Source: CAYFMH01 sp964344775 (lineage in GTDB: Bacteria > Patescibacteriota > Gracilibacteria > UBA4473). Taken from it: DNA of 25,695 nt. The stretch lies in assembly GCA_964344775.1 (NCBI GenBank), contig CAYFOO010000016.1, forward strand, positions 1 through 25,695, in the 5' to 3' direction. The notes under the pieces were generated by a model that searched no databases, was not told the DNA's origin, and saw only the letters and a list, made by a program, of their open reading frames with translations. Both the position numbers and the translations under genes were made by a program. Positions 13,995-22,801 of the stretch are shown piece after piece. Positions within the stretch are counted from its first letter, which is position 1. Every line of letters starts with the position of its first letter.

Positions 13995-15176
13995 CTAGGC
14001 GGTTGTCGTTTCATTTTCTTCGTTTCTAACCACATTAACTCCTTCTTCCATTGTTTTTCCTTTTGCAAATTCCGTTGCTTCTTTACCAACGTTTTTAACC
14101 ATTTTTACTGGAGCTTTATCGGCCGCCTGTTTAGCGACTTGACCAATTTTTGTGTTTTCGAGAGCTTGAAGAGGTTTTTTGACGACATTTTCCGTTACCT
14201 GTTTTGCGGCTTTTGCTACATCGGCTATTTCACCTACTTTAGAAGCGATTTTTGCTGTTTTTTGAGCCATATTGGTTGGCATTTTTGCAGCCGTGGCCCC
14301 TACTTTGGAAAGAATATTTTTTCCGGCTGTTTTGGCTGCCGATGCGGCACCTCCTGTGAGGACAGTCTCTACGATAGTAGCAATAGCCAATCCCCCTCTC
14401 CCTTCGGGAGGAGTGTTTTGCCAGGCAGCTTTTAGGCTATCCCAAACTTTGCTTCTAGTTTCTGAGTCGGTGAACAATTTGCCGATCGCCTTTCCTTTTT
14501 CGACTGGAGAAGTCGCCATATCTACAATTCCTTCTGCTCCAGTAAGTAGATTGGCTCCCATGGACATAGTGGTATTGGCCCAGCTTCTTCCAACGGCCTT
14601 CAGTGCTCCCCAGTATTTATTTTCCTTTGCCACTTGTTCCATCGGTGGCTCTTTGAGAAAAGTCCCAGAAAGTACATCGGGAAGATTGGGAATTAAGTGT
14701 TTTCCAACAAAAGTTTCTTCTAATTGTTTTAGACCTGCTTCGTGAATTGCTCTTAGTCTCGCTGATTCTTCAGATTCAGTTTCCTTGTCCTCCATAGCTT
14801 TCCTGTCGGCCGAAGCTTCAGCGGAGGCTGAAGAGGAGGATTCCCCTATTTCCTGCCCCCCTTCTTCAGAGGACTCTGGTGGAGTTTGAGGAACCTCTTC
14901 TGTTGGGACTTCGGTGCTTTCGTCAGAGGATTCAGCAGGTGTTTCAGTACTAAGTTCTGGACTGGATGCCGGCCTTTCAGAATCTGGTAGAGGGGTTTCT
15001 CCTGCAGCCAGACTCAGGGCATTAGCGGTATCAAACTGAGCCTGAGGAAGATCTGTATTCCCTTCTGCGGCTTCTTCTACTCGTTCTTGTTGTTCATCAA
15101 ACAGATTTTGTTCCAGAGCCCCTCTTTCTGCCTCAGAGAGTTCTTCTTGTCGCGATGGGCCAGATTCAAGTGACAT
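13995..15176 (-). CDS. Acidic protein with pre-toxin-like region (393 aa), copy 2
   Basis: Identical to the product of 5939-7120: disordered acidic N-terminus, repeat-derived SAEASADRK peptide, pre-toxin-like helices at 204-290, basic tail. It stands 20 bp behind the 208-aa gene, as in copy 1. Function unknown. Confidence 0.75.
   Translation of the reverse strand: MSLESGPSRQEELSEAERGALEQNLFDEQQERVEEAAEGNTDLPQAQFDTANALSLAAGETPLPDSERPASSPELSTETPAESSDESTEVPTEEVPQTPPESSEEGGQEIGESSSSASAEASADRKAMEDKETESEESARLRAIHEAGLKQLEETFVGKHLIPNLPDVLSGTFLKEPPMEQVAKENKYWGALKAVGRSWANTTMSMGANLLTGAEGIVDMATSPVEKGKAIGKLFTDSETRSKVWDSLKAAWQNTPPEGRGGLAIATIVETVLTGGAASAAKTAGKNILSKVGATAAKMPTNMAQKTAKIASKVGEIADVAKAAKQVTENVVKKPLQALENTKIGQVAKQAADKAPVKMVKNVGKEATEFAKGKTMEEGVNVVRNEENETTTA
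14799..14825 (-). repeat. Palindromic element in frame in the 393-aa gene, copy 2
   Basis: Copy of 6743-6769 carried along by the duplication; the adjacent 7-bp-stem hairpin is also preserved. Confidence 0.6.
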
Positions 15177-15196
15177 TTTTTAATAAATTTGTGGTT

Positions 15197-15823
15197 TTAT
15201 TTTCTATTTCGAGGAGAAACTTTAATTTTTTTCCGGGGGATCGATTTCCTTGGAACCGTTCTTTTTGGGGCGGATTGTTTCATCTGTTCTTTTATTTCAT
15301 TTTTTGTTTTTTGAATTTTTGTTTCGATCTTTTGAGGAACTTGGATTTTTTCTATCCATTCCATTTTCCAAGCAAAAAAAACAATTATTGCTAAAAATAA
15401 AAGAACATTGGCCATAATTTTTGCTCTCCGGTAAAAAATAAGCTTGATTTTGGCTATTGTTTCCAGGTCTTCTTGTGGTGGGGGAGGATCAGAATTTTCT
15501 AGATCTTTTTTCTTTTCTACTTCTTTTTCTTCTTGTTCAATTTCTTCCAAATCTTCGAGCAAAGCGGATTCTGCCGCTTCAATTTCTTTTTTATGAACCG
15601 CTTCGGCCGCCGTCATTTTTTCCATTAGGGCTTTTCTATTAGCTTCTTGTTTTTTTTGCCCAGTGGTTTCCAAAAAATTCTTTTCGTGCTCCATGAGAGC
15701 ATTGATCATCTTGGTTCTTGTATCTGGAGAATATAACTCTGCCCGTGACAGGAAATGTGTTTTTCGTTCTCCCGTCAGAAGAGCTGTGTTTTGAATTCGT
15801 TTTTTGAAAAGGTTTAAATCCAT
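15197..15823 (-). CDS. Single-pass membrane coiled-coil protein (208 aa), copy 2
   Basis: Identical to the product of 7141-7767: coiled coil (about 58-110), proline hinge, one transmembrane helix (about 136-152), basic tail. It is first in the minus-strand series of copy 2, with the same promoter upstream. Confidence 0.8.
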   Translation of the reverse strand: MDLNLFKKRIQNTALLTGERKTHFLSRAELYSPDTRTKMINALMEHEKNFLETTGQKKQEANRKALMEKMTAAEAVHKKEIEAAESALLEDLEEIEQEEKEVEKKKDLENSDPPPPQEDLETIAKIKLIFYRRAKIMANVLLFLAIIVFFAWKMEWIEKIQVPQKIETKIQKTKNEIKEQMKQSAPKRTVPRKSIPRKKIKVSPRNRK

Positions 15824-15837
15824 AATAAAATCATGTT

Positions 15838-15866
15838 ATTATAACATAAAAAATAAAAAAAAGCAA
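15838..15866 (-). promoter_or_regulatory. Promoter of the 208/393-aa series, copy 2
   Basis: TTGCTT (15861-15866), 17 bp, TATAAT (15838-15843) on the minus strand; duplicate of 7782-7810. Confidence 0.7.
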
Positions 15867-15898
15867 TAACGCGATTTTTTTTTATAACTCTACCGTCC

Positions 15899-15926
15899 TT
15901 GCTCCCCATTTTTAATCCCCTACAAT
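15899..15926 (+). promoter_or_regulatory. thrC promoter, copy 2
   Basis: TTGCTC (15899-15904), 16 bp, TACAAT (15921-15926); duplicate of 7843-7870, again overlapping the first ATG. Confidence 0.5.
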
Positions 15927-15933
15927 GCATCCG

Positions 15934-17259
15934 ATGCAGTACCATTCGACAAAAGATAAGAGTTGCCGAACAAACTTCGAAAACGCACTTCTTACGGGGA
16001 TAGCCCCAGATGGAGGGCTTTTTGTACCAGAAAAAATTCCCACCATTATTTCCGGCAATGATGTAAATCATCGCCTGCGAGAAGTGAGTTTTTCTGAGTT
16101 AGCCTTTGAAATCGCTCGACATTTTGTCGATGGCGAGATATCGGATCCAGATTTGAGAAAAATTTGTGAAGATGCCTACAATTTTGAAATACCACTTGTG
16201 GAGATTGCTGATAATCACTCAGTGCTCGAACTTTTTCACGGTCCGACAGCGGCTTTCAAGGACTTTGCTGCCCGGTTTATGGCCCGTTGTGCGAGTTATT
16301 TTTTGGCCAAAAATTCAGCTGAAAAAATCATTCTCGTCGCTACCTCTGGAGATACCGGGGGAGCCGTGGGAAACGGATTTCTCGGGCTTCCGGGGGTTCG
16401 AGTTTTTATCCTGTATCCCCGGGGAGGGATCTCCCAGGTTCAAGAACAACAACTCACAACGATGGGAAAAAATGTGCAGGCGGTTGAAATAGATGGGAAT
16501 TTTGATGACTGCCAGAGACTCGTAAAAGAAGCGTTTGTCGATAAAGAATTAAACCAAAAATTGGACCTGATGTCGGCCAACTCGATCAATGTGGGGAGAG
16601 TAATTCCGCAGAGTTTTTATTATGCGTGGGTGGCACTAACGCTTAGTCAAAAGCAGAAAGTCGAAAGTCAAAAGGATCAAAAGATTGTTTTTTCGGTGCC
16701 TTCTGGGAATTTTGGGAATCTGACGGGAGGATTACTGGCACAGATGATGGGGTTCCCAATTCATAAATTTATCGCCGCCAATAATGCCAATCATCCATTT
16801 GTAGATTTTTTGGAGTCCGGAAACTTTGAGCCTGCTCCTTCAGTTCCGACTATTTCCAATGCAATGGATATTGGTCATCCCAATAATTTTTATCGGATTA
16901 ATTATTTTTTTGGGGAAGATATTTCAGAAGTCCGAGATCATATCTGGGGAGCTTGGTTTGATGATACTCAAACTCGAGAAATGATTAAAAGATCTTTTGA
17001 TCGAGGATATCTGGCTTGTCCGCATACGGCTGTGGCACTTCTGGGGACAAAGAAATTCAGAGAAAAATTTGGGGATGATTTTTATTTTGTAACCGTTTCT
17101 ACCGCTCATCCGGCCAAATTCCCAGAGGTGGTGGAAGAAATTATTGGACAAAAGATTAAAATACCAGAAAATATCCAAGCAGTGCTAAAAAAGAAAAAAG
17201 AGGCTCAATTATTGGATCCGGTCTTGGAGGCACTGCGTGATTTTTTAATCAAAAATTAA
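15934..17259 (+). CDS. thrC: Threonine synthase, copy 2
   Basis: Identical to the thrC of copy 1, including the FKDFAARF lysine segment, the SGDTGG phosphate loop and the SQKQKVE/SQKDQKI insertion. The same start argument applies: the ATG at 15934 is preferred over the one at 15925. A second identical gene with its own promoter would double dosage. No inactivating change is seen. Confidence 0.96.
   Translation: MQYHSTKDKSCRTNFENALLTGIAPDGGLFVPEKIPTIISGNDVNHRLREVSFSELAFEIARHFVDGEISDPDLRKICEDAYNFEIPLVEIADNHSVLELFHGPTAAFKDFAARFMARCASYFLAKNSAEKIILVATSGDTGGAVGNGFLGLPGVRVFILYPRGGISQVQEQQLTTMGKNVQAVEIDGNFDDCQRLVKEAFVDKELNQKLDLMSANSINVGRVIPQSFYYAWVALTLSQKQKVESQKDQKIVFSVPSGNFGNLTGGLLAQMMGFPIHKFIAANNANHPFVDFLESGNFEPAPSVPTISNAMDIGHPNNFYRINYFFGEDISEVRDHIWGAWFDDTQTREMIKRSFDRGYLACPHTAVALLGTKKFREKFGDDFYFVTVSTAHPAKFPEVVEEIIGQKIKIPENIQAVLKKKKEAQLLDPVLEALRDFLIKN
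16645..16679 (+). repeat. In-frame heptanucleotide repeat within thrC, copy 2
   Basis: The same five 7-bp units as at 8589-8623. The array has not changed in length or sequence between copies. Confidence 0.8.
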
Positions 17260-17910
17260 ATGCTTTTGACTCGATCTCAGTTCGACCAAAAATTTGTTGA
17301 TGGGGCCCTAAAAATTGCTTTCATTGGCATGTCCAATATCGGCAAAAGTCATCGGAGCAAAGAACTAGCTACACATAAAAATTTTAATGTTTTTGGAGTG
17401 GATGAAGCGATGTCCGAACACATGGGGAAATCCTGGCCTGATGAAATGGCCGAGTGGATGGGGTATCCTTTTGAAGATCGATATCCAGAGACACAAAAGA
17501 TTTATTCTGACTGGGAAAATAAGCTCACACACAGCCCTCCAGTTCCAACTGAGGAGAACTTCATCTTAGATACTACGGGGAGTGTGGTTCATCTGGAGGA
17601 TCGGGTTCATGATTATCTTTCTGAAAATTATTTGATCGTACAATTAGATACTTCTGAGCTGATGATCAAAGAGATGGTAGAAGCTTTTTTTGCCACACCA
17701 AAAACTATCATCTGGGGGGATCATTTTCAGCAGCAGAAAGGAGAATTGGGGATTGATGCTCTACGGCGTTGTTATCCAAACCTGTTGAAACATCGAATCA
17801 ATAAATACCGTGAACTGGCAGATGTCACCATCCCGGGAGAAATTTCTAGATCTCAGAGTGTCGGACCAGAGCGATTTTGGGAGATTTTACGTTTATCTTT
17901 GAGGGATTGA
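17260..17910 (+). CDS. P-loop small-molecule-kinase-like protein (216 aa), copy 2
   Basis: Identical to the product of 9204-9854, with Walker A GMSNIGKS and the FGVDEAMSEHMG segment. It abuts the thrC stop codon directly and is followed by ilvB after 54 bp. Substrate unknown. Confidence 0.75.
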   Translation: MLLTRSQFDQKFVDGALKIAFIGMSNIGKSHRSKELATHKNFNVFGVDEAMSEHMGKSWPDEMAEWMGYPFEDRYPETQKIYSDWENKLTHSPPVPTEENFILDTTGSVVHLEDRVHDYLSENYLIVQLDTSELMIKEMVEAFFATPKTIIWGDHFQQQKGELGIDALRRCYPNLLKHRINKYRELADVTIPGEISRSQSVGPERFWEILRLSLRD

Positions 17911-17964
17911 TTTCTGAAACTTCTTTCGTACACTCAAAAATAGTTTCCTCACAAATTCATAAAA

Positions 17965-19662
17965 ATGATCGGAGCGGACGTGCTTCTGGAGCGATTGGTG
18001 CATCACGGGGTCAAGCAGATTTTTGCTTATCCGGGGGGAGCGGTTTTGCCGATTTATGATTGTATGCCCGCTCATAATATTCGGAGGATTCTCGTTCGTC
18101 ATGAGCAAGCCGCCGCTTTTGCCGCCCAGGGGTACTCTCGTGCGACTCAGGAAGTAGGTGTGTGTCTGGCTACATCCGGTCCTGGAGCGACCAATCTCGT
18201 CACAGGGATTGCTGATGCCAAGATGGATTCGATCCCGATGGTGGCGATTACCGGAAATGTTTTTGGGCATTTGATCGGTTCTGATGCGTTTCAAGAGGTG
18301 GATATCGTGGGCGTCTGTGAACCAATTGTGAAGCACTCCTATTTCATTGAAAAAGCTGATGACATCCCGCGAGTTTTGGCAGAGGCTTTTCATCTGGCTC
18401 TTTCTGGTCGGCCAGGCCCTGTGCTGATCGATATGCCGAAGAGTGTCCAGATCGAAGCAGTTGCCCCAGAAATCGAGGCCAAAATAAAGTCTGGAGAACA
18501 ATTTAAATTTGACCTTCCGGGATATTTCGCCGCACCAGAATGTCCGTTTTCTGAAATTGATGAAGCAGTGGAAATGATTCAAAAAGCTACTCGTCCAGTA
18601 GTGATCTTTGGTCACGGAGTGATTCTCTCCAATGCGGAGAAGGAACTGAAAGAGTTTCTTGAAAAATCTCAAATCCCAGCGACTTGGACGCTACATGGGA
18701 TAGGAGCACTACCAGAGGATCATCCATCAGCACTTGGGCTACTCGGGATGCATGGACTAGCAGCTGCAAATTTTGCCGTTCATCATGCAGATTTGATCAT
18801 TGGGATCGGGACTCGATTCGATGATCGGATCACTGGAGTTATTTCTGACTTTGAGAAAAATAAAAAAATCATCCATTTCGATATCGATCCATCTGAGTTT
18901 GATAAAGTGATAAAAACGGATGCCAAAATTTGTGGTGAAATTCACGAGACCTTGCCTCAATTAACCAAAAAATTAACCACTTCAGATATTTCAAAATGGC
19001 ATCAGCAACTAGAAGGCAAAAAAGAGGAATGGCCGCTTGAAAAAGCAAAATCAGATGAATTGACGGAGGTGGCGGTAATCGAAGCACTCAAAGAAGTCCT
19101 CGATGAAGATTCGGTCGTAGTGGTGGATGTAGGACAACATGAGATGTGGACCGCTCAGCGATGTCTCACTCGAGCTCCTAGGAAATTCCTCGCCAGTGGA
19201 GGACTGGGAACGATGGGGTTTTCTTTGCCGACGGCGATGGGAGCCACTTTTTCTGGCCACGAGACTTGGTCTGTGTCCGGGGATGGAGGATTTCAGATGA
19301 ATCTGCAAGAGCTGGCAACGATCGCACAGGACAAAATCCCCGTAAAAATTATTATTTTGAACAACGGATTTCTTGGGATGGTCAGGCAGTGGCAGGATCT
19401 TTTTTTCAAGAAAAACTATGTGGATACGCCGCTCTGGAATCCTGACTTTGTAAAGTTGGGAGAGGCATACGGGATTCCTAGTTTTCGTGCAAAAAATTTG
19501 GAAGAAACGAAAGATCTTCTTCAACAAATGAAATCTCATGATGGAGCCATTTTGGCAGAGTTTGTCGTCAAAAAGGAAGAAAATGTTTTCCCCATGGTGC
19601 CGGCGGGAGAGAGCCTGGGAAATACCCTCCTTACTCGTGATAAAAAAATAAATAATAATTAA
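17965..19662 (+). CDS. ilvB: Acetolactate synthase, catalytic subunit, copy 2
   Basis: Identical to the ilvB of copy 1: E47 in the PYR domain, GIGTRFDDR in the FAD domain, SGDGG...ILNN in the ThDP domain. It is intact and again without a regulatory-subunit gene. Confidence 0.94.
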   Translation: MIGADVLLERLVHHGVKQIFAYPGGAVLPIYDCMPAHNIRRILVRHEQAAAFAAQGYSRATQEVGVCLATSGPGATNLVTGIADAKMDSIPMVAITGNVFGHLIGSDAFQEVDIVGVCEPIVKHSYFIEKADDIPRVLAEAFHLALSGRPGPVLIDMPKSVQIEAVAPEIEAKIKSGEQFKFDLPGYFAAPECPFSEIDEAVEMIQKATRPVVIFGHGVILSNAEKELKEFLEKSQIPATWTLHGIGALPEDHPSALGLLGMHGLAAANFAVHHADLIIGIGTRFDDRITGVISDFEKNKKIIHFDIDPSEFDKVIKTDAKICGEIHETLPQLTKKLTTSDISKWHQQLEGKKEEWPLEKAKSDELTEVAVIEALKEVLDEDSVVVVDVGQHEMWTAQRCLTRAPRKFLASGGLGTMGFSLPTAMGATFSGHETWSVSGDGGFQMNLQELATIAQDKIPVKIIILNNGFLGMVRQWQDLFFKKNYVDTPLWNPDFVKLGEAYGIPSFRAKNLEETKDLLQQMKSHDGAILAEFVVKKEENVFPMVPAGESLGNTLLTRDKKINNN

Positions 19663-19706
19663 GTCCTGCCTACAAAATTAATTTATACCATCAATCCACA
19701 ATTATA

Positions 19707-19755
19707 CCTGTCGGCCATAGCTCATAGAACGAAGGCTAAAATCTAAAATCTGCAG
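19707..19755. repeat. Palindrome fragment plus heptanucleotide array, copy 2
   Basis: Duplicate of 11651-11699: cctgtcggcc followed by six 7-bp units up to the stop of the phosphoesterase gene. Confidence 0.65.
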
Positions 19756-20235
19756 TCAAAAAACACTTAGCTGCACCAATTCTAAATTCGGCAGAGAACA
19801 TAAAAAATATTTCCCATCCTCGACCAGGGCCCCTGGATTGAGGATGGTTTTTTCATCTCGTTTTTCAGCTTTCGCCCGATGTGTGTGCCCGTGGATGAAA
19901 ATATCAACTTTTTGGTCTCGAAGAGCTCCTTCGGCTACCCCCTCGATGTGTGAAGCGGCGATTTTTATCCCTTCCAACTCAAACTGCACCACCTCTTTCA
20001 TTTCTACATTTGGAAGAGCTCGCACCGCATCCAAAATTTCTTCATTTACATCCGCGTTCCCCTGGGCGATCCAGATTTTTATCTCTGGATATTTAGCAAA
20101 AATCTCTGTCACCCCATACACTGCAAAATCCCCTCCGTGCAACAAATGTTTCACACCTGCTTTTTTGAGATTTGCCAGAAGTGTGTCCAATCGATCAATC
20201 GCTCCATGAGAATCAGAAACAATAGCAAGTTTCAT
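19756..20235 (-). CDS. YfcE/MJ0936-type metallophosphoesterase, copy 2
   Basis: Identical to the product of 11700-12179, with all metal ligands present (SDSHG, GGD, GNAD, SH, GHTH). The AAGGA upstream of the ATG and the TGA stop are the same. Intact, probably active; substrate unknown. Confidence 0.92.
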   Translation of the reverse strand: MKLAIVSDSHGAIDRLDTLLANLKKAGVKHLLHGGDFAVYGVTEIFAKYPEIKIWIAQGNADVNEEILDAVRALPNVEMKEVVQFELEGIKIAASHIEGVAEGALRDQKVDIFIHGHTHRAKAEKRDEKTILNPGALVEDGKYFLCSLPNLELVQLSVF

Positions 20236-20264
20236 AATTTTATCCTTAAAGTCTTACAAGTTAT

Positions 20265-20372
20265 AGTTTGTCCGGCCTTCGTATCCCGACTCGTCGGGAG
20301 GAGCAGACTAAGTGGGAAGTTGTAAGTAAAAATTGTTAAATCCCTACAACCTACTACCTACAACTTTCAACT
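20265..20372. repeat. Palindrome plus facing heptanucleotide arrays, copy 2
   Basis: Duplicate of 12209-12316: palindrome arm, tcccgac/gtcggga hairpin, and G-rich and C-rich 7-bp arrays that overlap the stop of the zinc-ribbon gene. Confidence 0.7.
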
Positions 20373-20705
20373 TTTTTCCTTCGAAATATGATAAAAACTG
20401 ACCAACGCCTCCTCTCGTCCCATGGAAATTTTCTTTGATTTACATTTCCCACACACCGCTCTTGTTTTCCCACGAACGGTCGCCATCCCGGCCGGCACAA
20501 TGTCCCGACAATCGTGGCAATAAATCGCCATCTTCGCTCCCTCCCACTTGTCTTCCGGAGTTTTTTTGTAGTGTTCCACGGCTTCTTGATTTATCACTTT
20601 GTGGACGGAATCAATCGCCTCATCCAAATTCATGGATTCTTCTTTTCCGGTAGCTTTTCCAGTTTGTTGAGCTTCGTGCAGAAATGAGTCTTGTTTTTTA
20701 GTCAT
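20367..20705 (-). CDS. Zinc-ribbon protein (112 aa), copy 2
   Basis: Identical to the product of 12311-12649 (CxxC-x18-CxxC). In this copy it sits behind the intact membrane-protein gene with the 8-bp ATGACTAA overlap. This must be the original arrangement, because copy 1's partner is chimeric. Confidence 0.75.
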   Translation of the reverse strand: MTKKQDSFLHEAQQTGKATGKEESMNLDEAIDSVHKVINQEAVEHYKKTPEDKWEGAKMAIYCHDCRDIVPAGMATVRGKTRAVCGKCKSKKISMGREEALVSFYHISKEKS

Positions 20706-21384
20706 TTTCGTTAGGGGGGTTATCGTTTTTTACAATTTGGTTTTCATCGCTTAGCGGCGTGGCTGTTTCTGGATGAGAAAAAAAGTTTCGGACAGAATCT
20801 CGTTTTTCATTTTTAATGTTGAGGAAAGCCGCCGTCAACCCCATGATCTGTGCCAAAATAGCTCCATAAAATCCAAATCGAATCTCAGAGACTTCGTAGG
20901 TCCGAGAAATATAAAAAAGCACCGACCACATCAAAACCAAAAATACAATTTGCTCAATTCCCGCGTAGAAATAAAAAGCACTTTCAGAAAATGAAAGTTT
21001 CACCTTTTGGTACTCAAACAACCGATTGAGAAGAAATAAGACGATAGAAATCGAAACCAAAAAAATGAAAATCCCAATCAAAAATCCTGCTCCACCAAAA
21101 GCGGTATTGAAAAAAGGATCTTCATACGCTGGATCAGCTGCAAACCAAGGGAAAAAACAAAAAATGGCTGTTGCCAGGTGTGCGAAAAAAATGACCTGGA
21201 GCTCAAAAGAAAAATTCTGAAAGTTTTTTCGTAAAAAAGCAGTTTTCATTTCGTCCCCATCATAGTCAATTTTTCCCAAAAATAGCAAGCTATTTTCAAT
21301 TTCTAGCAATTTCGAAACCAACCAATGAATATCGCGTCTCATGCTGGAAACCAGATTCAAAATTTGATAAATCGCAGCTTCCAT
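20698..21384 (-). CDS. Four-helix membrane protein of unknown function, intact copy
   Basis: Counting from a possible GTG at 21408 (236 aa), hydrophobic helices lie at about 70-90, 106-128, 146-168 and 178-197. A charged N-terminal helix precedes them and a hydrophilic C-terminal tail follows. I prefer the ATG at 21384 (228 aa): the GTG frame would overlap the start of the divergent murL by 7 bp, while from 21384 the two starts are 17 bp apart. No family is recognised. The gene overlaps the zinc-ribbon start and probably forms an operon with it. The right edge of the duplication (20881-20886) lies inside it; its last 60 residues recur in the chimeric gene at 12642. Confidence 0.8.
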   Translation of the reverse strand: MEAAIYQILNLVSSMRRDIHWLVSKLLEIENSLLFLGKIDYDGDEMKTAFLRKNFQNFSFELQVIFFAHLATAIFCFFPWFAADPAYEDPFFNTAFGGAGFLIGIFIFLVSISIVLFLLNRLFEYQKVKLSFSESAFYFYAGIEQIVFLVLMWSVLFYISRTYEVSEIRFGFYGAILAQIMGLTAAFLNIKNEKRDSVRNFFSHPETATPLSDENQIVKNDNPPNEND

Positions 21385-21401
21385 GGCATGATCTCTGCAC
21401 G

Positions 21402-22712
21402 ATGCCACTAAATTTTGAAACTTTTGTTTTTGATTCGTACCACTTTGATCCGGAGGTAAAAAAATTGACGCTCAAATATTCCTTCGACGACCAAATTCAC
21501 TTCGAAGAAGAATTTATTTTCGATTTTGAGTTTGTAGAAAACTACTCATCAGAAGCACTCGAAAACGCTTTTTTCGGGCTTTTTGTGATGGCGGGAATCT
21601 CGTACTTCAAATCCGCACTCCCTCCGAAAATTAAGTTCAAAACAGGAGGGCTCAACCCAGAACAAAAACAATTTTTCGAGAAAATATACCTCCACGGGCT
21701 CGGCGAATTTTTTTATCAGAACAACATCGACCCTCGAGGAAAAATAAATTTTCCTGAAGAAAAAACTTCCCACTTCCCACTTCCCACTTCCCACTTCCTT
21801 TCTAAAAACTCTGGAACAATCCTCCCCATTGGCGGCGGAAAAGACTCCATCACTACCGCAGAAATTCTAAAATCAAAAAATGAAGACTTCGAAACCTGGA
21901 GTGTGGGCAACAAAGAACTGATCAATGTCTGCTGCGAAAAAATTGGCAAAAATCATCTCAAAATTCATCGGAAAATTGCTCCCGAACTTTTGGATCTAAA
22001 TGAAAAAGGGGCCCTCAACGGCCACGTTCCAATTTCGGCGATTTTGGCTTTTTGTTCGGTTGCTACTGCCATCCTCCGGGGAAAGAAAAATATCGTTTTT
22101 TCCAACGAACACTCAGCCAACGAAGCCAATCTCGAGTTTCACGGAATGAAAATAAATCATCAGTACTCCAAGACCCTAGAATTTGAAAAAGATTTTCAAA
22201 ACTATGTGCAAAAGTTCATTTCTCCGGACATCCATTATTTTTCTTTTCTTCGGCCACTGACAGAACTCAAAATCGCTCAGATTTTTTGTGAGAATTCCCT
22301 CGAAAAGTACCAAAATCATTTTGCCTCCTGCAATCGCAATTTTCATCTTTCCAAAAAAGCAGAAAAACGCTGGTGCGGTCTTTGTCCCAAATGTGCTTTT
22401 GTTTTTGCTCTCTTTTCGCCTTTTCTCCCGCGGGAGAAACTGATCGACCTTTTTGGCGGAAACCTATTTGCCAATCCAGAGCTCACAAAAACGTTCGAAG
22501 AACTCCTCGGCATCGCTGGCAACAAACCCTTCGAATGTGTGGGAGAAATCGCTGAGGTCCGTCAGGCCCTCACCCTGGCAAAAAAATCCGGCCAGTGGCC
22601 AGCACTCGAACAATTCAAATTTCCGGAACCGGATTTTGATTTTGAAAAATTTCATCCGCACGCCATGCCTACAGCATTCGAGCAAATCCTGAAGAATTTC
22701 CTGCAAAAATAA
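21402..22712 (+). CDS. murL: UDP-MurNAc-L-Ala-L-Glu epimerase (MurL family)
   Basis: At 436 aa this matches the MurL architecture: an N-terminal beta-rich domain beginning FETFVFDSYHFD, then a PP-loop-like nucleotide-binding motif ILPIGGGKDSITTAEIL (140-156), VFSNEHSANEANLEFHG in the middle, and a Cys cluster CGLCPKCAFVFALF near residue 330. In Xanthomonas, MurL uses ATP to epimerise the terminal L-Glu of UDP-MurNAc-L-Ala-L-Glu after MurD2 adds L-Glu, replacing the glutamate racemase route. No murD2 or other mur gene is nearby. A 7-bp DNA repeat inserts TSHFPLPTSHF just before the PP-loop (122-132). The start is divergent from and nearly touching the membrane-protein gene. Family assignment is by remembered motifs. 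Confidence 0.82.
   Translation: MPLNFETFVFDSYHFDPEVKKLTLKYSFDDQIHFEEEFIFDFEFVENYSSEALENAFFGLFVMAGISYFKSALPPKIKFKTGGLNPEQKQFFEKIYLHGLGEFFYQNNIDPRGKINFPEEKTSHFPLPTSHFLSKNSGTILPIGGGKDSITTAEILKSKNEDFETWSVGNKELINVCCEKIGKNHLKIHRKIAPELLDLNEKGALNGHVPISAILAFCSVATAILRGKKNIVFSNEHSANEANLEFHGMKINHQYSKTLEFEKDFQNYVQKFISPDIHYFSFLRPLTELKIAQIFCENSLEKYQNHFASCNRNFHLSKKAEKRWCGLCPKCAFVFALFSPFLPREKLIDLFGGNLFANPELTKTFEELLGIAGNKPFECVGEIAEVRQALTLAKKSGQWPALEQFKFPEPDFDFEKFHPHAMPTAFEQILKNFLQK
21766..21800 (+). repeat. In-frame heptanucleotide repeat within murL
   Basis: Four perfect cttccca units and one variant (cttcctt) run in tandem. They encode the heptapeptide-periodic TSHFPLP TSHF, directly upstream of the nucleotide-binding GGGKDS. 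The unit resembles the complement of agtggga in the 12.3-kb array. Confidence 0.9.
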
Positions 22713-22719
22713 AAGATAA

Positions 22720-22738
22720 CTCTCCCATCTAGGGAGAG
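22720..22738 (+). terminator. Probable murL terminator hairpin
   Basis: ctctccc (22720-22726) pairs with gggagag (22732-22738), loop 5 nt, 8 bp after the murL stop. The T-run (ctttttt) is delayed by about 9 nt, so the match to a Rho-independent terminator is imperfect. Confidence 0.45.
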
Positions 22739-22801
22739 GAAGTAATCTTTTTTAATAAATCCTCTCTGTGAGTGCATTTTTACATGTTTATATATGGGCA
22801 C

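Larger units (their letters stand above)
12825..20880. repeat. Tandem duplication, copy 2 (8,056 bp)
   Basis: Direct repeat of 4769-12824 with no difference seen in the coding sequences or the stretches of intergenic DNA compared. It abuts copy 1 without spacer. To the right, at 20881-20886, stands a third aatctc, after which the unique part of the membrane-protein gene begins. Confidence 0.95.
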
